DNA from: Janthinobacterium sp. TND4EL3
GTDB lineage: Bacteria > Pseudomonadota > Gammaproteobacteria > Burkholderiales > Burkholderiaceae_D
NCBI RefSeq assembly: GCF_900156175.1
Contig: NZ_FTMV01000019.1
Location: forward strand, 58,461 to 122,460
DNA: 64,000 nt
Direction of reading: 5' to 3'
The notes beneath the pieces were generated by a model. That model worked only from the letters and a program-made list of their open reading frames with translations. It had not been told where the DNA came from and made no database searches. Made by a program: the position numbers and the translations under genes. Position 1 is the stretch's first letter, and each line of letters opens with the position of its first letter. Positions 29,268-34,942 of the stretch are shown piece by piece.

Positions 29268-29606
29268 ATGAAAAAAGCAATTGTTACCCTGATCGCCGGC
29301 CTGTTCGCCACCGCAGCCTTCGCCCAGACGCCCGCAACACCCGCCGCCTCCGTTCCGGCGAAAGTGGAAGCGGCCCACACCAAGGCCGTCGTGAAAGCCG
29401 ATGCCAAGGAAGCGCAAGCCGTCGTCAAGGCCGATGCAAAAGAAGCGAAAGCCGTCGTTGCCGCGAAAACGGACGTCGCCAGCGCCAAGACGGAAGCGGC
29501 CGCCACCAAGGCCAAGGCCCATCACAAGGCCAAGCACACGAAAGCCAAGGCTGACGCAAAGCTGGCATCGGCCACGGCGGAAGCCGCACCTGCAGCAGCC
29601 AAGTAA
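29268..29606 (+). CDS. Asr-like exported Ala/Lys-rich protein, array member 2
   Basis: A 112-residue protein with signal peptide MKKAIVTLIAGLFATAAFA. The mature chain is a series of KADAKEA-type units with a KAKAHHKAKHTKAKAD basic/His patch and an Ala-rich end. The protein is identical to array member 4; the genes differ by one silent base that I could see (GCC versus GCG at one alanine codon). GAGGACTGCACC precedes the ATG. It is the first gene of a two-gene unit with member 3, which starts 41 bp after its stop. Probably periplasmic and disordered; function by analogy to Asr only. Confidence 0.8.
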   Translation: MKKAIVTLIAGLFATAAFAQTPATPAASVPAKVEAAHTKAVVKADAKEAQAVVKADAKEAKAVVAAKTDVASAKTEAAATKAKAHHKAKHTKAKADAKLASATAEAAPAAAK

Positions 29607-29647
29607 TCATCGACACACCATCACCCATCACTCGCCAGGAACATCAA

Positions 29648-29974
29648 ATGAAAAAAGTCATCGCCACCGTCGTCGCCACCCTGTTCGCCACCGCAGCGTT
29701 CGCACAAACCCCAGCCGCTCCTGCAGCCTCCGTTCCCGCCAAGGCGGAAGCGGCCCACACGAAAGCCGTGGCCAAGGCTGACGCCAAGGAAACCAAGGCC
29801 GTCGTGAAAGCCGATGCGAAAGAAGCTGTTATCGCCGCCGACGCGAAAGCCGATGTCGCCAGCGCCAAGGCGGACGCAAAAGCCACCAAGGCCAAGGCCC
29901 ATCACAAAGCGAAAAAAGCCAAGGCCAAGGCTGACGAAGCGAAGACTGAAGCGGCCGCAGCAGCAGCCAAGTAA
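29648..29974 (+). CDS. Asr-like exported Ala/Lys-rich protein, array member 3 (chimeric)
   Basis: A 108-residue exported protein, second in the transcript begun by member 2. Its first half (MKKVIATVVATLFATAAFA, then QTPAAPAAS and VAKADAKETK) matches member 5, while its second half (KADVASAKADAKATKAKAHH, then KAKKAKAKADEAK and poly-Ala) is identical to member 1. It is thus a natural hybrid formed at the duplication junction, in which the reading frame and KADAKE periodicity were kept. CAGGAACATCAA before the ATG gives an SD. A terminator follows at 30005. Confidence 0.8.
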   Translation: MKKVIATVVATLFATAAFAQTPAAPAASVPAKAEAAHTKAVAKADAKETKAVVKADAKEAVIAADAKADVASAKADAKATKAKAHHKAKKAKAKADEAKTEAAAAAAK

Positions 29975-30004
29975 TTCCCCCTCAGCGCGTTCCTTGCGCT
30001 ACGC

Positions 30005-30030
30005 AAAAAGACAGCTACGGCTGTCTTTTT
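30005..30030 (+). terminator. Rho-independent terminator after asr-like gene 3
   Basis: An exact copy of the gene 1 terminator (GACAGC-TACG-GCTGTC with A5/T5 flanks), 931 bp downstream of it. Confidence 0.85.
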
Positions 30031-30078
30031 GCATTTTCATGCCCACATCATCCTGCAACGGCGGATAAAACGCTTGAT

Positions 30079-30154
30079 TGTAAGAAAGTGTAAACAAGGT
30101 CAACGGCAAGCTTGCGGGGCGCGTTTTCTGCTCAGTGACACGGGAATCATCCCG
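30079..30154 (+). promoter_or_regulatory. Leader region of asr-like gene 4: TGTAA direct repeat and 5' hairpin
   Basis: The duplicated copy of the gene 2 leader: TGTAA at 30079-30083 and 30089-30093, and hairpin CGGGA-ATCA-TCCCG at 30141-30154. It differs from the first copy by one base in the GCGGGGCGCG stretch. Confidence 0.55.
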
Positions 30155-30198
30155 GCACCGACAGAGACACCAGACAAACCACCACCGAGGACTGCACC

Positions 30199-30537
30199 AT
30201 GAAAAAAGCAATTGTTACCCTGATCGCCGGCCTGTTCGCCACCGCAGCCTTCGCCCAGACGCCCGCAACACCCGCCGCCTCCGTTCCGGCGAAAGTGGAA
30301 GCGGCCCACACCAAGGCCGTCGTGAAAGCGGATGCCAAGGAAGCGCAAGCCGTCGTCAAGGCCGATGCAAAAGAAGCGAAAGCCGTCGTTGCCGCGAAAA
30401 CGGACGTCGCCAGCGCCAAGACGGAAGCGGCCGCCACCAAGGCCAAGGCCCATCACAAGGCCAAGCACACGAAAGCCAAGGCTGACGCAAAGCTGGCATC
30501 GGCCACGGCGGAAGCCGCACCTGCAGCAGCCAAGTAA
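30199..30537 (+). CDS. Asr-like exported Ala/Lys-rich protein, array member 4
   Basis: A 112-residue protein identical to member 2 and located in the second unit of the tandem duplication. Signal peptide, KADAKEA units and KAKAHHKAKHTKAKAD patch are the same. It is followed 41 bp later by member 5 in the same transcript. Near-perfect DNA identity with member 2 shows the duplication is recent or homogenised by gene conversion. Confidence 0.8.
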   Translation: MKKAIVTLIAGLFATAAFAQTPATPAASVPAKVEAAHTKAVVKADAKEAQAVVKADAKEAKAVVAAKTDVASAKTEAAATKAKAHHKAKHTKAKADAKLASATAEAAPAAAK

Positions 30538-30578
30538 TCATCGACACACCATCACCCATCACTCGCCAGGAACATCAA

Positions 30579-30917
30579 ATGAAAAAAGTCATCGCCACCG
30601 TCGTCGCCACCCTGTTCGCCACCGCAGCGTTCGCACAAACCCCAGCCGCTCCTGCAGCCTCCGCTCCCGCCAAGGCGGAAGCGGCCCACACGAAAGCCGT
30701 GGCCAAGGCTGACGCCAAGGAAACCAAGGCCGTCGTGAAAGCCGATGCGAAAGAAGCTGTTGTCGCCGCCGACGCGAAAGCCGATGTCGCCAGCGCCAAG
30801 GCGGACGCGAAAGCCACCAAGGCCAAGGCCCATCACAAGGCGGCCAAGGCCAAGGTCAAAGCGGATGAAGCGAAAGCGGCAGCAGCCGTACCGGCGGCAC
30901 CCGCACCAGCGAAGTAA
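30579..30917 (+). CDS. Asr-like exported Ala/Lys-rich protein, array member 5
   Basis: A 112-residue exported protein sharing its first two-thirds with member 3 (signal MKKVIATVVATLFATAAFA). It ends differently: KAHHKAAKAKVKADEAKAAA and then VPAAPAPAK, which is likely the ancestral tail of this gene type. It is second in the member 4-member 5 unit. A hairpin terminator of distinct sequence follows 70 bp after the stop. Confidence 0.8.
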   Translation: MKKVIATVVATLFATAAFAQTPAAPAASAPAKAEAAHTKAVAKADAKETKAVVKADAKEAVVAADAKADVASAKADAKATKAKAHHKAAKAKVKADEAKAAAAVPAAPAPAK

Positions 30918-30987
30918 TCGCGGCAGTGGCCACGCGAGCGCATCCGCCGGGTCTGCGCTTGCGCGGCCGCTTCGCCCGCAAGATCAA

Positions 30988-31009
30988 GGACAGCTTCGGC
31001 TGTCCTTTT
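30988..31009 (+). terminator. Rho-independent terminator after asr-like gene 5
   Basis: Stem GGACAGC/GCTGTCC with a TTCG tetraloop, followed by TTTT. It is related to, but not a copy of, the two earlier array terminators. The rest of the 377-bp gap to gene 6 (30918-31294) holds no recognisable gene, only the gene 6 leader from 31175. Confidence 0.8.
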
Positions 31010-31174
31010 GCATGGCGCAACGCCAGCTGGCGCGTCCTGCGCCGCCGCTTCATGGAGCCGCGATAAACGGCGCGCACGAGAGACTCCGGCAATGCGTCCA
31101 TCGCCAGGAAAGCTACGGGCAGCGCCGTTCGCAAGGCATCCTGCAAGCCATCCGGAAGGCGGATATGCGGTAGT

Positions 31175-31250
31175 TGTAAGCGTTTGTAATGACCGTCAAC
31201 GCCAGCATCCGGGGGCGCGTTTTATGCTCAGTGACACGGGAATCATCCCG
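31175..31250 (+). promoter_or_regulatory. Leader region of asr-like gene 6: TGTAA direct repeat and 5' hairpin
   Basis: TGTAA at 31175-31179 and 31185-31189, GTCAACG, GCGCGTTTTATGCTCAGTGAC and hairpin CGGGA-ATCA-TCCCG at 31237-31250. TATGCT at 31222-31227 is the best -10 candidate in any of the four leaders. Sequence between the blocks differs from the other copies, so the shared blocks look selected. Confidence 0.55.
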
Positions 31251-31294
31251 GCACCAACAGACATACCAGACAAACCACCACTGAGGACTGCACC

Positions 31295-31636
31295 ATGAAA
31301 AACGTCATTGCTACCCTGATCGCCGGCCTGTTCGCCACCGCTGCCTTTGCCCAGACGCCAGCAGCGCCCGCAGCCTCGGTTCCCGCCAAAGTAGAAGCGG
31401 CCCACACCAAGGCCGTCGTGAAAGCGGACGCGAAGGAAGCGCAAACCGTCGTCAAGGCCGATGCAAAAGAAGCGAAAGCAGTCGTCGCCGCGAAAACGGA
31501 AGTCGCCAGCGCCAAGACGGAAGCGGCCGCCACCAAGGCCAAGGCGCACCATAAAGCCAAACAGACCAAGGCCAAGGCTGACGCAAAGCTGGCATCGGCC
31601 ACCGCCGCCGCACCAGTTTCGGCCCCAGCCAAGTAA
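31295..31636 (+). CDS. Asr-like exported Ala/Lys-rich protein, array member 6
   Basis: A 113-residue exported protein closely related to members 2 and 4 (KADAKEAQTVVKADAKEAKA, KAKAHHKAKQTKAKAD) but diverged in DNA, with tail APVSAPAK. Signal peptide MKNVIATLIAGLFATAAFA. First gene of the unit with member 7, which begins 54 bp after its stop. Probably an older duplicate than members 2 and 4. Confidence 0.8.
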   Translation: MKNVIATLIAGLFATAAFAQTPAAPAASVPAKVEAAHTKAVVKADAKEAQTVVKADAKEAKAVVAAKTEVASAKTEAAATKAKAHHKAKQTKAKADAKLASATAAAPVSAPAK

Positions 31637-31690
31637 TCCAGTACCCCAGCACCCGATTTCATTCGCCACATTACCTGATAGGATTTCATC

Positions 31691-31957
31691 ATGAAAAAAG
31701 TCATCGCCACCGTGATCGCCACCCTGTTCGCCACCGCAGCTTTCGCCCAGATGCCAGCCGCTCCTGCAGCACCGGCAGCACCTGCAGCCACCGTTGCGCC
31801 GGCAGCCAAGGCTGAAGCACCGGCCGCCGTCAAGCCAGCGACGCACAAGAAAGCCAAGCATCACAAGGCGAAGAAGGCAGCACCGGCAACGCCAGCAACA
31901 CCGGCAACGCCAGCCGCACCAGCAGCTTCCGCACCGGCAGCTGCGCCAGCCAAGTAA
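31691..31957 (+). CDS. Asr-like exported Ala/Pro/Lys-rich protein, array member 7
   Basis: An 88-residue protein with signal peptide MKKVIATVIATLFATAAFA. The mature chain differs from the others: Ala/Pro repeats (PAAPAAPAAPAA), a His/Lys cluster THKKAKHHKAKKA, then PATPATPATPAAPAA. This is the array member most like classical Asr in composition. Second gene of the last unit; a strong terminator follows 23 bp after the stop. GATAGGATTTCATC before the ATG contains the SD. Confidence 0.8.
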   Translation: MKKVIATVIATLFATAAFAQMPAAPAAPAAPAATVAPAAKAEAPAAVKPATHKKAKHHKAKKAAPATPATPATPAAPAASAPAAAPAK

Positions 31958-31979
31958 TCAAGGTCGCGCAAGCCAAAAA

Positions 31980-32005
31980 GACAGGGTACGCCCTGTCTTT
32001 TTTTT
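31980..32005 (+). terminator. Rho-independent terminator closing the asr-like array
   Basis: Stem GACAGGG/CCCTGTC, loop TACG, preceded by A5 and followed by T8. It lies 18 bp before the IS target duplication. Confidence 0.88.
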
Positions 32006-32030
32006 CGCCCGCTGTTTCGTGTATTTATTT

Positions 32031-33090
32031 GGCTATGTCACCGTCAGGTGTGGGAATGCTCCCACCGTTGCTTTCAATAACGCTTCTGGCGAGCGGATGC
32101 GCCTGGCGTCGAGGATCCAGCGCCATCCCAGGTAATTCGGCAGATAACGGCTGGCTACGCCATGGAAGATGCGCAACCATTCCCGCAAGCGGCTGTGATA
32201 CGCGTTGACGTTCTGCACGTGGGCGGCGCCCTGCACGCGGATGCCTGCGTGCAAGTTGACGGCCTGGTGGCTGATGCCCGCTTCCGCAGCGAAGGCCCGG
32301 TAGGCGGCATGGCCGCCAGTGACCAGCAAGACGTCCTTGTCGATCACGGATGGCAGGCAGGCATGCAGCTGCACCTTGGTCAGCGCCCCTTTTCCCGTGA
32401 CGAAATCGAGGGTTTGTCCCGTGCGGTCGCGCGCCACCACGATGCAGACCTGTTCACTGGAAATGCCGCGCTGGCGGGCGTGGCCGCCCCGGCGGCGTGC
32501 CGGACGCGTCAGATGCCTGGATCCTTTTTCCGATTCCAGCAGATACAGCTCGTCGGCCTCGGCGATGCCGTGCAGGCACAGCGGCCGGTCCGTCCTGGCG
32601 AGCGTCAAAAATCGGTGGCGCCAGCGGAAGGTGGTGTTGCGGTGCACGTTCAGTTGTCGCGCTGCCTGGCGCACGGAAGCCGATGCCAGCAGGCAATCGG
32701 CGTAGGCTAGCCACAGCGATTTATGGCGCAGGCGGGCCAGGGGCGTGCCGGTGAGCGCATTGAAGGTGCGCCCGCACGGCACGCAGCGGTAGCGCTGCAG
32801 TCCGTGCGCATGGCCGTGCCGGTGCGCATGGCTGCTGTGGCAGGCGGGACAAGCCAAATGCGGCTGTGCAACGCTTTCAAGCAATGCGACGGTGGCGTCC
32901 TGTGGCGTGTTGCCACGCAGCCGGGCGATGCCTGCCTGCCGCTGGCGGCGGCTCAGCTGGGCAAATTGCGCGATAAAACGGATCCATTTGGCATGCTGCA
33001 TGGAGGGCTCCTGTTTGTCTGATATGGACAGTCAGACAGCCGGGGCAGAGCAAGATTCCTGGCGTTCCCCTATTTAACGGAGACAGAGCC
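32031..33090 (-). mobile_element. IS1595-family insertion sequence, complete, with 8-bp target duplication
   Basis: The element is 1060 bp. Terminal inverted repeats are GGCTATGTCACCGTCA (32031-32046) and the complement of TAACGGAGACAGAGCC (33075-33090), matching at 13 of 16 positions. The 8 bases outside each end are identical, ATTTATTT at 32023-32030 and 33091-33098, the target duplication size known for IS1595. One transposase gene fills it. A second copy begins at 63447 in the same orientation. Confidence 0.9.
32033..33001 (-). CDS. IS1595-type transposase, one catalytic Asp changed to Gly
   Basis: A 322-residue transposase. An N-terminal zinc ribbon (CPACHSSH, then YRCVPCGRTFNALTGTPLA) is typical of the IS1595/ISXO2 group, followed by a helix-turn-helix (SVRQAARQLNVHRNTTFRW). 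The DDE/DDN-type core shows ADELYLL (first Asp) and NVNAYHSRLREWLRIFHGV (Asn site, YLPNYLGW). At the second Asp position the sequence is VTGGHAAYRAF, with G229; the sister copy at 63.4 kb has VTDGHAAYRAF. This copy is therefore probably inactive, although its element shows an intact target duplication. Confidence 0.88.
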   Translation of the reverse strand: MQHAKWIRFIAQFAQLSRRQRQAGIARLRGNTPQDATVALLESVAQPHLACPACHSSHAHRHGHAHGLQRYRCVPCGRTFNALTGTPLARLRHKSLWLAYADCLLASASVRQAARQLNVHRNTTFRWRHRFLTLARTDRPLCLHGIAEADELYLLESEKGSRHLTRPARRRGGHARQRGISSEQVCIVVARDRTGQTLDFVTGKGALTKVQLHACLPSVIDKDVLLVTGGHAAYRAFAAEAGISHQAVNLHAGIRVQGAAHVQNVNAYHSRLREWLRIFHGVASRYLPNYLGWRWILDARRIRSPEALLKATVGAFPHLTVT

Positions 33091-33092
33091 AT

Positions 33093-33274
33093 TTATTTCG
33101 GCATCAGCACCATGTCAATGACATTGATCACGCCAGACGATTGATACACATCATAGATACTGATGTTGGCGCCACAGTTCCAGGCACCCGCCATGGGCCC
33201 ATGGCGGCGGCAAAGGGGGCGCCGGCGGCCAGCATGGAAACGATGAACAGTGCTGCGCGAACGAAGGTGCGCAT
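33093..33274 (-). pseudogene. Remnant of an exported fasciclin-domain protein
   Basis: From the ATG at 33274 the sequence encodes a signal peptide (MRTFVRAALFIVSMLAAGAP, then FAAA). About 80 bp later, in a different frame (offset 2), it encodes SGVINVIDMVLMPK and a TAA stop. GVIHVIDxVLMP is the conserved C-terminal motif of FAS1 domains. The roughly 100 residues in between are missing, so this is an internally deleted, frameshifted gene. Its stop codon lies within the target duplication of the adjacent IS, so the IS inserted right at its 3' end. Confidence 0.65.
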
Positions 33275-33364
33275 GATGATCTGCTGATCGCTTATGACCT
33301 GCGGCGCATGTTTGCACAGTCATTTACGCGACCTGTCCGCAAACGGATTCGACTGACTGAAGAC

Positions 33365-33399
33365 AAAAAAACGGCGCCGTGCTGTGCACGACGCCGTTT
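33365..33399 (-). terminator. Terminator of the RND efflux operon
   Basis: Read on the minus strand, AAACGGCG...CGCCGTTT forms a long stem with CGTGC/GCACG continuing it, then seven T residues. It is 53 bp after the stop of the outer-membrane channel gene. Confidence 0.85.
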
Positions 33400-33451
33400 C
33401 GCGATGTTTTCCTTGCCGCGGGCCGGGAATGCCAGCCCGCGGTGCCGGAAA

Positions 33452-34942
33452 TCAGTTGGCCGCCACCTGCGGCTCCGTCTCGCCCCAGCCGCCGCCCAGG
33501 GCGCGGATCAGCGCCACCGTGGTGACGGCGCGGTTGCCACGCAGCTGCACGGCATTGCGCTCGATGGACGCCAGGTTGCGCTGCGCGTCGAGCAGGTCCA
33601 GATAGCTGGAACGGCCTGCGTCGTACAGCTTTTGCGCCAGGTCGGCCGAACGGCGCGCCGAGACGACGGCTTCGTCGATCTGCTGCGTCTGGCCCGACAG
33701 GATGCGCAGGCCAGCCAGGTTGTCTTCCACCTCGGCGAAGGCCACCAGCACGCTCTGGCGATACGTCGCCACCGACTCTTCCAGCTGCGCTTCGCTGCGG
33801 CTCACGGCAGCCTTGTTGCGGCCGCCGTCGATGATGGGCATCGACATCAGGGCGCCCAGCAGCCAGGAGCGGCTGCTCCACTTGAAGATGTCCGAGAAGG
33901 TGTCAGACGCGCCGCCGCCGGAAGCGTTCAGGGTCAAGGCCGGGAACATGGCCGATTTGGCCACGCCGATGCGCGCGTTCGACGCTTCCATGGTGCGCTG
34001 CGCCGAGGCGATGTCGGGACGGCGCTCCAGCAAGGACGACGGCATGCCGGCCGGGATCACGGGCAGGAAGCCGCTGTCCTGCAGCGGGTTGACGCCCGCC
34101 GTGAAGCTGGCGGCCGGTTTGCCCAGCAGGACGGCCAGCGCATGCTCGCTGGTGGCGCGCTGGCGCTGCAGGCCGATGGCTTCGGCGCGCACGGTGGACA
34201 GCTCCGTGCGGGCACGGGACAGGTCGAATTCGCCGATGTCGCCCAGGTCGTAGCGGCGCTGGTTTACATGCACGCTTTCCTCGCGCAGGCGCACCGTCTG
34301 TTCCAGTGTTGCCAGCTCGGCGTCCGTGGCGCGCAGCTGGAAGTAGGTTTGCGCCACGTCGGCCTGCAAGGACAGCAGCACCGAACGGTAAGTCGCTTCC
34401 ACCGCCAGCGCATCGCTGCGCGAGGCGCTGACGTTGGCCGCCACCCTGCCGAACAGATCGACTTCGTAGCTGGCCGTCAGGTTGGCCTGGTAGACGTTGG
34501 TCGCCGCCACCGGCGCGCCGTTCGGCAAGCCGAGCGACACGGCGGAAGCGCGGTTGCGCTGGCCGCCCACGTTCACGCCCACTTGCGGGATGCGGTCCGC
34601 TTCGGCGATGCCGGCAATCGCCCTCGCCTGCTTGACGCGGGCGGCGGCGACGGCCAGGTTGGCGTTCGCCTGCGTGGCCTCGCTGATCAGGCTTGTGAGG
34701 GCCGGATCATTGAAGGCCAGCCACCATTCGCCGCGCGCCTGGCGCTCGGCGGGCACGCCCTGCTTCCAGCGCGTGCCGTCGGCCGCCGTCTGCACGGCCG
34801 GCGCTGGCGCTTCCTTGAACGCCGTGGGCGTGTCGATCTGCGGCTGCTTGAACTCGGGCGCCGCGCAGGCGGCCAGCAGGACTGCGGCGGCCATGGCGCT
34901 CAAGACGGGCGCCGCGCGCCGGATGATTGCATTGGTTTTCAA
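33452..34942 (-). CDS. RND efflux outer-membrane channel (NodT/OprM family lipoprotein)
   Basis: A 496-residue TolC-like exit duct. The lipoprotein signal ends in VLLAACAAPEF, giving a lipidated Cys. Two duplicated halves with the OEP pattern are visible (SYEVDLFGRVAAN; ERRPDIASAQRTMEASNARIG, the classic RPDI..AE..L..A motif). The start codon is TTG at 34942, overlapping the TGA of the pump gene. A strong SD (AAGGAG) is embedded in the last codons of that gene, which settles the start. Last gene of the MFP-RND-OMF operon, with a terminator downstream. Confidence 0.93.
   Translation of the reverse strand: MKTNAIIRRAAPVLSAMAAAVLLAACAAPEFKQPQIDTPTAFKEAPAPAVQTAADGTRWKQGVPAERQARGEWWLAFNDPALTSLISEATQANANLAVAAARVKQARAIAGIAEADRIPQVGVNVGGQRNRASAVSLGLPNGAPVAATNVYQANLTASYEVDLFGRVAANVSASRSDALAVEATYRSVLLSLQADVAQTYFQLRATDAELATLEQTVRLREESVHVNQRRYDLGDIGEFDLSRARTELSTVRAEAIGLQRQRATSEHALAVLLGKPAASFTAGVNPLQDSGFLPVIPAGMPSSLLERRPDIASAQRTMEASNARIGVAKSAMFPALTLNASGGGASDTFSDIFKWSSRSWLLGALMSMPIIDGGRNKAAVSRSEAQLEESVATYRQSVLVAFAEVEDNLAGLRILSGQTQQIDEAVVSARRSADLAQKLYDAGRSSYLDLLDAQRNLASIERNAVQLRGNRAVTTVALIRALGGGWGETEPQVAAN

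Larger units (their letters stand above)
28857..30719 (+). repeat. Tandem duplication, two units of about 931 bp
   Basis: Unit A runs from about 28857 (inside gene 1) to 29788 (inside gene 3); unit B runs from about 29789 to 30719 (inside gene 5). Matching points are 931-932 bp apart: gene 2/gene 4 starts at 29268/30199, gene 3/gene 5 starts at 29648/30579, terminators at 29074/30005. The few differences I see are one C in a C-run after the first gene, two bases near 29112/30043, one base in the leader, and one silent base in gene 2 versus gene 4. Breakpoints lie in the homologous KETKAVVKADAKEA coding stretch. Confidence 0.85.

Noticed and set aside
29079..31005. Array hairpins as attenuators or riboswitches
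   Set aside because: They lie after stop codons with T-tracts, the simple terminator layout; no conserved aptamer-like structure is seen.
28725..31957. Possible CRISPR array because of regular repeats
   Set aside because: Repeats are coding genes with signal peptides and 931-bp period; no short direct repeats with unique spacers and no cas genes.
33093..33323. 76-codon minus-strand open frame as a real small protein
   Set aside because: Only its last residues match a family (FAS1 C-terminus); the upstream signal peptide is in another frame, so the pseudogene reading is better.
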